Shown here: in pieces, positions 1 through 7,628 of the stretch
How the letters are laid out: each line of letters begins with the position of its first letter
How positions within the stretch are numbered: position 1 is the first letter of the stretch
Origin: an uncultured Bacteroidales bacterium
Lineage (GTDB): Bacteria; Bacteroidota; Bacteroidia; Bacteroidales; Bacteroidaceae
Reading direction: 5' to 3'
DNA: 30,207 nucleotides
Assembly: GCA_902768605.1 (NCBI GenBank)
Contig: CACXLY010000025.1
Span: forward strand, 1 to 30,207
Position numbers and translations under genes: made by a program
Notes under the pieces: generated by a model
The model's database searches: none
What the model saw: only the letters and a program-made list of their open reading frames with translations
What the model was told of the DNA's origin: nothing

Positions 1-1
1 G

Positions 2-1357
2 TGGATTACGATGCTTGCCCTGCACAAACTGGGCGCCATACCCATTCCCGCCACTCACATGCTGACAAGCCACGACATCGTTTACCGCAACAATGCGGCT
101 TCGGTCAAGGCCATCATCTGCGTCGGCGAGCCGTACGTCCTCGGCGAAGTGCAGAAGGCAATGCCCGACAGTCCTACGGTGGACGTCCTCGTCTCCATTG
201 GTCCCGACGTGCCCGAAGGCTTCCACGATTGGCATACAGAGATAGAGAAAGCCCCTGCTTTCCGTCGCCCGCGCTTCGTCAACGCCAACGGCGACACAAT
301 GATACTGTATTTCACCTCAGGCACATCGGGTGAGCCCAAGATGGTCTCGCACGACTTCCTCTACGCCCTTGGTCATCTCACGACGGGTGTCTTCTGGCAC
401 AACCTCACGCCCGACAGCATACATCTTACCGTGGCCGACACCGGCTGGGGCAAGGCTGTCTGGGGAAAGTTCTACGGCCAATGGTTCGCGGGGGCCTGCG
501 TCGAGAAGATATTGCGACAGATGGAAAAGTACCGCATCACGAGTTTCTGCGCGCCGCCCACCGTCTATCGTTTCCTCGTCCGCGAGGACTTCAGCCGCTA
601 CGACCTGTCAGCCCTTCGCTACTGCACCACGGCAGGCGAGGCCTTGAATGCCGCCGTCTATAACCGTTTCTTTGAACTGACGGGCATTCGCCTCATGGAG
701 GGTTTCGGGCAGACAGAGACGACGTTGACGCTCGGCACGTTTCCCTGGATGCAACCCAAGCCGGGCAGCATGGGCAAGCCTAACGCGCAGTACGAGATTG
801 CTTTGCTTCGTCCGGACCTCACGCCCTGCGAGGACGGCGAGAAGGGCGAGATAGCAGTTCGCCTGAACGAAGGTCACAAAGCCATCGGCCTCTTCAAGGA
901 ATACTATCGCGACAGCAACATCACCTACGAGGCTTGCCACGACGGCTATTACTTCACGGGCGACATGGCCTGGCGCGACAGGGACGGCTACTACTGGTTC
1001 GAGGGCCGAGCCGACGACGTCATCAAGAGCAGCGGCTACCGCATCGGGCCCTTTGAGGTGGAGAGTGCGCTGATGACACATCCCGCCGTGGTAGAGTGCG
1101 CCATTACCGGCGTGCCGGACGACACGCGGGGTATGGTGGTGAAGGCCACCGTCGTGCTTGGCAAGGAGTGGAAGGACAAGGCGAACGAAGCCCTCATTGA
1201 GGAGCTGCAGACCCACGTCAAGCGCGTCACGGCTCCCTACAAGTACCCGCGCATCATCGAGTTCGTCGATGAGTTGCCCAAGACCATCAGCGGCAAGATC
1301 CGCCGCGTCGAGATAAGAGAGAGAAGCCTCGCTCAGAAAAAGAATAATAAATCGTAA
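2..1357 (+). CDS. AMP-forming acyl-CoA synthetase, 5' end missing
   Basis: An adenylate-forming enzyme (ANL superfamily) that activates a carboxylic acid with ATP and transfers it to CoA. The frame is already open at the left edge (codons for W-I-T before the first visible Met at 11), so the true start lies outside; family members are about 550 aa, so roughly 100 residues are missing. Counting from the Met at 11, the phosphate-binding loop YFTSGTSGEPK is at about 100-110, GFGQTETT at about 231-238, and the hinge region TGDMAWRDRDGYYWFEGR with the following DDVIKSSGYRIGP at about 316-345. The catalytic-lysine motif PKTISGKIRR is near the C-terminus, so all C-terminal catalytic elements are intact. 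The sequence style fits the medium-chain/acetyl-CoA synthetase-like branch; the substrate cannot be told. It is followed 18 nt later by argF' and is probably co-transcribed with it. Confidence 0.9.
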   Translation, partial: WITMLALHKLGAIPIPATHMLTSHDIVYRNNAASVKAIICVGEPYVLGEVQKAMPDSPTVDVLVSIGPDVPEGFHDWHTEIEKAPAFRRPRFVNANGDTMILYFTSGTSGEPKMVSHDFLYALGHLTTGVFWHNLTPDSIHLTVADTGWGKAVWGKFYGQWFAGACVEKILRQMEKYRITSFCAPPTVYRFLVREDFSRYDLSALRYCTTAGEALNAAVYNRFFELTGIRLMEGFGQTETTLTLGTFPWMQPKPGSMGKPNAQYEIALLRPDLTPCEDGEKGEIAVRLNEGHKAIGLFKEYYRDSNITYEACHDGYYFTGDMAWRDRDGYYWFEGRADDVIKSSGYRIGPFEVESALMTHPAVVECAITGVPDDTRGMVVKATVVLGKEWKDKANEALIEELQTHVKRVTAPYKYPRIIEFVDELPKTISGKIRRVEIRERSLAQKKNNKS

Positions 1358-1375
1358 ATCGTCAAATCACAGATA

Positions 1376-2374
1376 ATGAAGAGTTTTTTGAACGTACAGG
1401 ACATAGGTGACCTCAGACAGGCATTGGCTGAGGCTCAGGAAATAAAGGCCGACCGCTTTAAGTACGACACGCTGGGCAAGAACAAGACATTGCTCATGGT
1501 GTTCTTCAACAATAGTCTCCGCACGCGACTCAGCACGCAGAAGGCTGCCATGAATCTCGGCATGAACGTCATCGTGCTCGACGTCAACGCGGGTGCTTGG
1601 AAACTTGAGACCGAGCGCGGTGTCATCATGGACGGCGACAAGAGCGAGCACCTGCTGGAGGCCATTCCCGTCATGGGCTGCTACTGCGACGTCATCGGCA
1701 TCCGCTCCTTTGCTGGCCTCACGGATCGCGACTACGACTATGCCGAGACCGTTTACCATCAGTTCCTGAAGTACAGCGGCAAGCCCGTCTTTGCCATGGA
1801 GACCGCCACCGTGCATCCTTTGCAAGCCTTTGCCGACCTGATAACCATCTCTGAGCATGCTGATTACTCTGAGTATTCCGGCAATTCAGAGCCTTCCCGG
1901 AAGCGCAAGCCCAAGGTCGTCCTTACCTGGGCGCCGCATCCTCGCGCCCTGCCGCAAGCTGTCCCCAACAGTTTCGCGCAATGGATGCTGGCCGCCGACG
2001 TCGATTTCGTCATCACGCACCCCGAGGGCTACGAACTCGACCCGAAGTTCACACAGGGCGCTCGCATCGAGTACGACCAGCGCAAGGCATTCCAAGGGGC
2101 CGACTTCATCTATGCCAAGAACTGGAGTTGCCCGGGCGTGACGAACAAGGCGGACTACGGCAAGATACTCTCGAAGGACATGAGCTGGACCGTTGACGCA
2201 GAGCACATGAACTGGACGAACAATGCCCACTTCATGCATTGCCTGCCCGTCCGTCGCGGCATGATAGTCACGGACGACGTCATCGAGGCACCCACATCCC
2301 TCGTCATTCCCGAGGCTGCCAATCGCGAAATCTCAGCCACGGTCGTCTTGAAACGTATTTTGCAGAGCATATAG
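1376..2374 (+). CDS. argF': N-succinyl-L-ornithine carbamoyltransferase (ArgF')
   Basis: Cytosolic transcarbamylase that transfers a carbamoyl group from carbamoyl phosphate to N-succinyl-L-ornithine in the Bacteroidetes arginine pathway. The 332-aa protein matches the remembered Bacteroides fragilis enzyme nearly end to end. Residues 47-54 are NSLRTRLS (carbamoyl-phosphate binding; the STRT loop of ordinary OTCases is replaced). Further landmarks are GAWKLETERGVIMDGD at 73-88, TWAPHPRALPQAVPNSF, and FMHCLPVRRGMIVTDDV near the C-terminus. The residue after GDK, position 90, is Ser. In this family that position separates acetyl-ornithine enzymes (Glu) from succinyl-ornithine enzymes (Pro, or Ser/Ala by mutagenesis), so a succinylated substrate is favoured. 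Compared with the B. fragilis protein, there is a short extra Ser/Glu/Lys-rich loop around residues 160-178. Confidence 0.95.
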   Translation: MKSFLNVQDIGDLRQALAEAQEIKADRFKYDTLGKNKTLLMVFFNNSLRTRLSTQKAAMNLGMNVIVLDVNAGAWKLETERGVIMDGDKSEHLLEAIPVMGCYCDVIGIRSFAGLTDRDYDYAETVYHQFLKYSGKPVFAMETATVHPLQAFADLITISEHADYSEYSGNSEPSRKRKPKVVLTWAPHPRALPQAVPNSFAQWMLAADVDFVITHPEGYELDPKFTQGARIEYDQRKAFQGADFIYAKNWSCPGVTNKADYGKILSKDMSWTVDAEHMNWTNNAHFMHCLPVRRGMIVTDDVIEAPTSLVIPEAANREISATVVLKRILQSI

Positions 2375-2385
2375 TAAATAAGGGT

Positions 2386-2443
2386 GAAAGCGAAAAGTAA
2401 AAAAAATGACATCTTAGATGATATTTTTCCTAATTTCGCTTTC
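2386..2443 (+). terminator. Long imperfect inverted repeat after argF'
   Basis: GAAAGCGAAA at 2386-2395 is the exact reverse complement of TTTCGCTTTC at 2434-2443. The inner arms (AAAAATGACATC and GATGATATTTTT) also pair with a few mismatches around a TTA loop. The RNA would fold into a hairpin with arms of about 28 nt directly after the argF' stop. There is no clean U-run after the stem, so transcript-end or stabilising hairpin is an inference. Confidence 0.5.
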
Positions 2444-2461
2444 AATCTTTCATATTTTTTG

Positions 2462-2469
2462 TAACTTTG
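2462..2469 (+). promoter_or_regulatory. Bacteroidetes -7 promoter box TAACTTTG
   Basis: TAACTTTG fits the Bacteroidetes -7 consensus TAnnTTTG and lies 27 nt before the ATG at 2497. The -33 region has only a weak TTTC at the expected distance. It separates the downstream secreted-protein gene from the argF' transcript. Confidence 0.6.
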
Positions 2470-2496
2470 TCCCAAAGTTTTATAAATAATGAGACT

Positions 2497-2916
2497 ATGA
2501 AGAAAACTATCCTTTCCCTGCTGACCCTCTTTGCAGCAACAGCAGTTTGGGCAGACACAGCCCTGTTCGTACACCCGAAGACTGGCGGCGTACTCGAGAT
2601 TGCTTTCAGCGAAAAGCCCGTTGTCACCTACAGCGACGGCAACCTCATCATCACGGCAGCAGAGGCGTCTGTGACGTATCCCCTCTCCAATATGGACAAG
2701 TTCACCTTTGGCGAGGTTGACGACCAGGTGACCCGCATCACGGCTCCCGTCAACACAGCCCCGCAGCCAACTTATATCTACAGTCTCGACGGCAAGCTCA
2801 TGCGTACGCTTCAGCCCAGCGAAGACGGCACGACGCCGGCATCGCTCGATGGCTTGACACCGGGCACCTATGTCATCAAGAACGGCAAGACGAGCTATAA
2901 AGTCCTGAAACGCTAA
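2497..2916 (+). CDS. Small secreted protein with Prevotella-type C-terminus
   Basis: A 139-aa protein of unknown function. The chosen ATG (MKKTILSLLTLFAATAVWA) gives a textbook signal peptide with cleavage after AWA at about residue 19; an in-frame ATG 30 nt upstream would spoil it. The mature N-terminal part (TALFVHPKTGGVLEIAFSEK, then VTYPLSNMDKFTFGEVD) is a short beta-rich domain often seen at the front of Prevotella surface proteins. The last 45 residues (YIYSLDGKLMRTL, then GLTPGTYVIKNG and SYKVLKR) resemble the C-terminal tail shared by many exported Prevotella proteins and loosely recall type IX secretion sorting domains. No catalytic motif is visible. The stop is followed after two bases by the GTG of the nitroreductase gene. 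Confidence 0.8.
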   Translation: MKKTILSLLTLFAATAVWADTALFVHPKTGGVLEIAFSEKPVVTYSDGNLIITAAEASVTYPLSNMDKFTFGEVDDQVTRITAPVNTAPQPTYIYSLDGKLMRTLQPSEDGTTPASLDGLTPGTYVIKNGKTSYKVLKR

Positions 2917-2918
2917 AC

Positions 2919-3425
2919 GTGGAGCGACTTATCGACATCGTTCAGAGCCGCTACAGTTGTCGCAGTTATCTCGGCAAACTTGTAGAGGAGGAAAAAGTTG
3001 CGTACCTCAAAGAGTGTATGCGGCTCGCGCCATCTGCGGTGAATCGCCAGCCGTGGAAATTCCGCATCGTCCGCAGCCGGGAGGGTAGGGAAAAGCTTCA
3101 GTCGTGCTATGCGCGCCCTTGGTTTGGCGAAGCCCCGCTGTATGTTCTTGCCTCTCTTCTGCACGAGCAGGAATGGGTTCGCGCTGACGGCAAGCCGCAC
3201 GGCAATATCGACGTCGCCATCGCCGTGGAGCATCTCTGTCTGGCAGCCGCCGAGCAAGGGCTTGGCACATGTTGGGTCTGCAATTTCGACGCCGAGCGTT
3301 GCCATCAGCTTTTCGAGATGCCGGAGACGGAAGAGCCCGTCGCCATCATCCCGATAGGTTATCCTGCCGCCGCCCAGCCGCCGCGGCAGCGCAAAGCACC
3401 CGAGGAATTGTTCTTCGAAGCATAA
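2919..3425 (+). CDS. Nitroreductase family flavoprotein
   Basis: A 168-aa FMN-dependent oxidoreductase of the nitroreductase superfamily, which reduces nitro or quinone compounds with NAD(P)H; the physiological substrate is unknown. The N-terminal RYSCRSYLG gives the phosphate-contacting Arg-x-Ser-x-Arg, and PSAVNRQPWKFRIV is the conserved Ser-x-x-Asn-x-Gln-Pro-Trp segment. EHLCLAAAEQGLGTCWVCNFD is the usual C-terminal helix and turn beside the flavin, and IIPIGYPAA closes the fold. Length is normal for the small single-domain subfamily. The start is GTG, two bases after the stop of the previous gene, which suggests translational coupling. A strong terminator follows 15 nt after the stop. Confidence 0.88.
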   Translation: MERLIDIVQSRYSCRSYLGKLVEEEKVAYLKECMRLAPSAVNRQPWKFRIVRSREGREKLQSCYARPWFGEAPLYVLASLLHEQEWVRADGKPHGNIDVAIAVEHLCLAAAEQGLGTCWVCNFDAERCHQLFEMPETEEPVAIIPIGYPAAAQPPRQRKAPEELFFEA

Positions 3426-3439
3426 AGCATAACAAAGTG

Positions 3440-3470
3440 GGAGATGGTTTTTATTGCCATCTCCTTTTTT
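3440..3470 (+). terminator. Rho-independent terminator after nitroreductase gene
   Basis: GGAGATGG (3440-3447) pairs perfectly with CCATCTCC (3457-3464) across a 9-nt loop, and is followed by six T residues (3465-3470). It ends the plus-strand transcript of the secreted protein and nitroreductase. Confidence 0.9.
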
Positions 3471-3573
3471 CTTAGTGTTTCAGGTTCCCATTGTGGATGG
3501 CGAGCCTGACTGGTTTCTTTATGAGCGAAGAGGCTACATAGCTTTAGCATACGGCAACAAAAAACTGCGCATG

Positions 3574-3612
3574 TGCGCTTGTGCATCCTAATAATAAAGG
3601 ATGCACATCGCA
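3574..3612 (+). other. Intergenic hairpin without T-run
   Basis: TGTGCATCCT (3580-3589) pairs perfectly with AGGATGCACA (3598-3607) around an AATAATAA loop. An outer TGCG/CGCA pair (3574-3577 with 3609-3612) extends the stem past a small internal loop. It lies in the 628-nt spacer between the nitroreductase terminator and the lipoprotein operon. With no U-run, it could be an RNA structure or a protein-binding palindrome. Confidence 0.55.
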
Positions 3613-3630
3613 CAGAACTTAATTGTGACA

Positions 3631-3718
3631 CACATTACACGTAGCTTTCATACAACACGTTAACAGACTGCCAGCAACACGTTCCTAACAGCCTAGTGTA
3701 GTGACACGTTGATAAAAA
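3631..3718. repeat. ACACGT-containing degenerate repeats, partly 22-nt period
   Basis: ACACGT occurs at 3637, 3655, 3677 and 3704. The two central copies are preceded by CA and followed by T, giving CAACACGTT in units exactly 22 nt apart (3653 and 3675). On the minus strand they read AACGTGTTG, the same core found in the 21528-21747 array. Nothing else that I recognise lies between 3719 and the promoter at 3997. Confidence 0.45.
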
Positions 3719-3996
3719 GCTTTATATGTCCCATATTGTTATATGTTGCTATCTGGTAAAAACAGTCTGAACTAGAGTCCGTTATCCACATTCCAGCCCA
3801 AGGCAATACTCTTGAAATCTCTTTTGTTATCAAGGAAGCAGTGGGATGAGCTAATTTTCTCAATCACCAATAAAAAATGTGGCGAAAAGTAATGTTTCCT
3901 TGTCCTTTTTGCCCCTATAATGGCCTATATGATGACAAATGAGCGCCTATTCTGTAAAAAATGCAAATAAAAAGGGCGATATTGTGAAATAATGTT

Positions 3997-4004
3997 TATC
4001 TTTG
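3997..4004 (+). promoter_or_regulatory. Bacteroidetes -7 promoter box TATCTTTG
   Basis: TATCTTTG matches TAnnTTTG and lies about 50 nt upstream of the first gene of the lipoprotein-protease operon. No well-spaced TTG is visible at -33, so the promoter may be weak or activator-dependent. Confidence 0.55.
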
Positions 4005-4053
4005 TGCCTGATAATACTAATATTAACCAATAACAATTCAAATTACAAACAGT

Positions 4054-5724
4054 ATGAAGAAACTATCATTAATTTTTAGGATGTCCCTTTTCGCCGCACT
4101 AATGGCGACATGGTCATCCTGCTCCAAGAGTAGCGATGTCGTAGACCCGAACGACAATCCCCCAACTGACCCCTACATGGAAGTTTGCCAACATGTGGCA
4201 GACGTGGCAAACGCAGTTAAGGTCTTTTATGACAAGTCAGAGAACCTTGCGGAGATGGCAGAATATATTGATGAAATAAAGAATCTTCCTTATGTTGAAG
4301 ATGCTTATGCCTCAGGTTGTGAATTGTTTGTTAGAATCAAGGATTATGGAAAGATTTCATACTCTTTTTTTCCAAAACTATCAAAAAATGAGGAAAAGGA
4401 GTTATATCATGCTATAGTAAATAATAAGAAAAGACTTCGAGCTTCTCAACAGCATGTTTCTCAACCCAATATGATTGAACCTAAGATTGCATTTGTATCC
4501 CAAGTTCAATTTGATGAATCAGAAGGGATACCCTATCAACAAGAGCGCCTTTCAGATACTAGAGAAATGTTTGATATATTTGGATTTAATGTTCCTGATG
4601 TTGGATTAATAGCTCCAACTGTGGATTTTTTCCAGAATGGGTTATTTGAATATGACATAGTATATCTGATAACGCATGGAGGCTTCGATAAATATGATGG
4701 AACCCATGCTTGGCTCACTTCCGAAGGGCTTAATAATGCTGTGCATCATGAAAACTACAAAGGTGAAGATTTTTATACGTATAAAGAAGTTTCTCCAGAT
4801 TTAGTCTATTATACAACACACAAAGAAGTAAGGGATGGGAAAATAGAAGATTGTGTCTATGCAGTGGTAACAGAAAAATGGATTAAAGAATCTGATAAGT
4901 TTTTTACTAATCAAGGAAGTGCAATTGTTTTTAATGGTTGTTGTCTTTCTATGTGTGGTCCTAATCCGGAAGGTGAAGAGAATCCGGATTGGAAAGATTC
5001 TATAAGTTCTTCTGTCGCCAAAATTTTTACCGAAAAAGGTGCTGGTGTTTATTTCGGATATGATGAGAGTAATTATGTAGGTGTTGCCGCAGGTGTTACT
5101 TTTTTGCATAAATTGTTTTCTGGTATGTCTGTAGAAAGAGCTTATGAAGATCTTCCATTCGAACTTAGGCATAATTGTATAGTAGATTCTTACTTTTGGG
5201 GACTCTATAAGAACAGAACCTGGGCAGATCTTATACCATATTATAATAAAAATTATCCTAATTTTGGTAATTATTGTATTTGGAGTCCATTCTTTAATAT
5301 TAAACATGACTATCAAGTGTCTGACAAAGATTACGTAGTATTATCAGGCAATGCATATTACTCAAACACTTATTATAATTATTCAGAGGAGAAAGACGAT
5401 ATAACAATTGAACTTTCAAATAGAATCCCTAACGATAGTCCAGTCCGTTATGGATTCTATATAAGTGAAACGCCTAGTCTAACAGATGCTATAAAAGTTT
5501 GCCAGTTAGGAGCGGCATGTTATGAAGGCTTTGAACAAGTGGAATATAATGATAAATATTATAATGTTTCTTTTAAATACCAGATTCCTGAAGAACAACT
5601 AAAGTCAAGTACTCGTTATTATTATTGGGCATATTTCTTTGATGGTAAAGAATACTATTACAGTGAAATGTTTTCTTTTACACCCCGTACGGTAATTCCC
5701 GATATTCCTGGAACAGATTTCTAA
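4054..5724 (+). CDS. Predicted clan CD (gingipain/CHAT-like) cysteine peptidase lipoprotein
   Basis: A 556-aa predicted lipoprotein: the signal MKKLSLIFRMSLFAALMATW is followed by Ser-Ser-Cys (Cys23) and a Ser/Asp-rich tether. Residues 143-380 look like a caspase-type fold. A hydrophobic strand runs into His208-Gly209 (DIVYLITHGGFD), and a second strand runs into Cys296 (SAIVFNGCCLSM), followed by GAGVYFGYDESN and FLHKLFSGMSVERAYE. This order (HG dyad, hydrophobic-x-x-C, then a Gly-Ala strand and an 'F..L..G.s...A' helix) is characteristic of clan CD families such as C25 gingipains and CHAT. Residues about 425-545 form a Tyr-rich beta domain resembling Fn3. The exact family is unknown and activity is unproven; Cys297 beside Cys296 makes the nucleophile slightly uncertain. 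The gene is markedly AT-rich, suggesting transfer. The next gene starts 21 nt later. Confidence 0.72.
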   Translation: MKKLSLIFRMSLFAALMATWSSCSKSSDVVDPNDNPPTDPYMEVCQHVADVANAVKVFYDKSENLAEMAEYIDEIKNLPYVEDAYASGCELFVRIKDYGKISYSFFPKLSKNEEKELYHAIVNNKKRLRASQQHVSQPNMIEPKIAFVSQVQFDESEGIPYQQERLSDTREMFDIFGFNVPDVGLIAPTVDFFQNGLFEYDIVYLITHGGFDKYDGTHAWLTSEGLNNAVHHENYKGEDFYTYKEVSPDLVYYTTHKEVRDGKIEDCVYAVVTEKWIKESDKFFTNQGSAIVFNGCCLSMCGPNPEGEENPDWKDSISSSVAKIFTEKGAGVYFGYDESNYVGVAAGVTFLHKLFSGMSVERAYEDLPFELRHNCIVDSYFWGLYKNRTWADLIPYYNKNYPNFGNYCIWSPFFNIKHDYQVSDKDYVVLSGNAYYSNTYYNYSEEKDDITIELSNRIPNDSPVRYGFYISETPSLTDAIKVCQLGAACYEGFEQVEYNDKYYNVSFKYQIPEEQLKSSTRYYYWAYFFDGKEYYYSEMFSFTPRTVIPDIPGTDF

Positions 5725-5745
5725 TGTATAAAAGAATATAAAACT

Positions 5746-7605
5746 ATGAAAAAGATAACAAACATAAAATCGATAGCCCTTTGGGTATTAATGCCTTTGA
5801 TGTTCCTATTAATGGGCTGTACTAATACAGAAACCTTGGAAGAAGTAAGTATTTCTGGGCGTAAAATAGCACTTTCTGTCATTATGCCCAATGAAGGAAC
5901 AACTCGCGTGGGACTTGAACAAGATGTCGACTCAAAGAACTTTATTACAAAATGGAACGAAGACGATGAGGTACAGTTGTTTATCACGCAAGGAAACCAA
6001 CACTACGAACTCGGCAAGGTTGGTGTGACGAATATTTCTGAAGATAATAAGAAGGCTTGCATCGTTTTTGAATTACCTGATGCTTTAGACTTAAATAAGC
6101 CCTATTCAATACATGCCTTATCAGGTATTAGTGGTACGATGGTTGGAGAGGGTGCTGATTGGTATCCTTTTAGTACAGCTGAACTAAAAAGGAACGTACT
6201 ATTGTTTTTCAATGCACCATTGTATAGTAGAACAGATGTCGGTAGTGATTTGAATCCTACTTTGCAATTTAAACATATCGGAACATACGAGGTATTACAT
6301 GTGACCAATAACACAGATAAAATGATAGAATTCCTTCACAGGGGCTTTGACGTGGAAACACCTTGGTATTACAAAAAGGCTGTAGGCTACTTACTTCCTG
6401 AGGGAGGCATGACGTTAGATGCTGCTGCTAACATTTACGGTGAAAACGTAAGTGAGGATATTCTCATTGTTGGACCAGGAAACACTGAAACGATTGTCTC
6501 TTGGTACATCCCGACTCAAGAAAAGATGAATGGTGCAGAATTGAAGGCTACGATCGACGGCGTTGCAATGAAGTCTGCCAACAAGAAGTCTTCTGATGTT
6601 GATATCGAGACAGGGCGAGCTTATCACATGTATGCCACATGGGATGGGGAGAGCCTGACGTTCGATAATGGTGATGCTGGCATTCTCACCGTTGAACCTA
6701 ATCCAATAGACTTCGGAAGTGTAGAAGCTGGCACAACAGCAACAGGAACTTTCACTGTTAGCAACACGGGCATTGCCGACCTCACATTCGAGATACAAAG
6801 TCTGCACGGCATCTTCGATGTTCCTGAAAGCGGGCAGAACTTCACGCTTCAGGTTGGCGAGTCACGGCCATTCACCATCACCTTCACACCTGAAGCCGAA
6901 GAAAAAGACAAACCCTATTCCGACGTCATGACTATTACCTCGAATGGTTCGAACGGTACTGTGGAAATTCCCGTAACCGGCAAGTCCAAGAGCAGGGAAG
7001 AGGAACGTCTTACTCAGGTTATCCCCGATGATTTGCGCGACCAGCTGGATGACTACATTCCCATCTATGATGGTTCAAATCCGCCTAACATTGAGGGTGA
7101 GTTCCTTATGTCGCCTAACGTTCTGGTTTTCGACTCTACCAATGGCTTCAATGTTGGAGATGGCTTTGCTGACTTATATCTTAAGTTCTATAATCAGGAT
7201 ATGATAAACAATACGCTCGACTATCAAGAGAAGCAAGCGTATTCCGAATCTTCGGGTACGGGATGTTTCATCTCGGGCGAGGGCGATAATTTCAGTGTCT
7301 TTTTCAATGTGATAGGCGTAACCCATCGAGAGGAATACGACATAACATACAAGACTGCACTTGTCATTTCGGGTACGAAAACGGATGAGGGAATAAAAGA
7401 CCTTTACTATGCATTCGTTTTCGTAGAGAAGAGCGACGACCCCAAGCCCTATCTCATCGATGCCGGTGACTTCCGCTCATTCAAGGATAGTGACGGCATG
7501 AGCGAATACAACTGGTGGACAAGTGGCTCAAGTGGTGCAAAGCGTCATGTTCCTGCAAAAGACAAGAACCTGCCATGTTTGCTTGATGCTGCAAGAATCA
7601 AATAA
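5746..7605 (+). CDS. Fimbrillin-like lipoprotein with ASH/choice-of-anchor-D domain
   Basis: A 619-aa surface lipoprotein candidate with a clear lipobox ending in Cys25 (MFLLMGC). Residues about 30-300 resemble the Bacteroidales fimbrillin/Mfa-like family: early Thr-Thr-Arg-Val followed by WNEDDEVQLF, then YSIHALSGISG and SWYIPTQEKMNG; such proteins form pili or anchor them. Residues about 312-414 form an ASH (ASPM-SPD2-Hydin) or choice-of-anchor-D immunoglobulin-like domain (VEPNPIDFGSVEAGTTATGT, VSNTGIADL, FTITFTPEA, EIPVTG). The final 200 residues are unassigned. Base composition changes inside the gene, AT-rich before about 6500 and GC-richer after, as if two sources were joined. It lies between two protease genes with 21- and 23-nt gaps, so it is probably part of one operon. 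Function beyond cell-surface structural protein is inference. Confidence 0.75.
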   Translation: MKKITNIKSIALWVLMPLMFLLMGCTNTETLEEVSISGRKIALSVIMPNEGTTRVGLEQDVDSKNFITKWNEDDEVQLFITQGNQHYELGKVGVTNISEDNKKACIVFELPDALDLNKPYSIHALSGISGTMVGEGADWYPFSTAELKRNVLLFFNAPLYSRTDVGSDLNPTLQFKHIGTYEVLHVTNNTDKMIEFLHRGFDVETPWYYKKAVGYLLPEGGMTLDAAANIYGENVSEDILIVGPGNTETIVSWYIPTQEKMNGAELKATIDGVAMKSANKKSSDVDIETGRAYHMYATWDGESLTFDNGDAGILTVEPNPIDFGSVEAGTTATGTFTVSNTGIADLTFEIQSLHGIFDVPESGQNFTLQVGESRPFTITFTPEAEEKDKPYSDVMTITSNGSNGTVEIPVTGKSKSREEERLTQVIPDDLRDQLDDYIPIYDGSNPPNIEGEFLMSPNVLVFDSTNGFNVGDGFADLYLKFYNQDMINNTLDYQEKQAYSESSGTGCFISGEGDNFSVFFNVIGVTHREEYDITYKTALVISGTKTDEGIKDLYYAFVFVEKSDDPKPYLIDAGDFRSFKDSDGMSEYNWWTSGSSGAKRHVPAKDKNLPCLLDAARIK

Positions 7606-7628
7606 CAAATATAGATCAAATATTTATT

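Noticed and set aside
3359..3631. 90-codon minus-strand open frame after the nitroreductase gene
   Set aside because: It overlaps the nitroreductase 3' end and the terminator, and its translation has no signal peptide, domain or promoter support.
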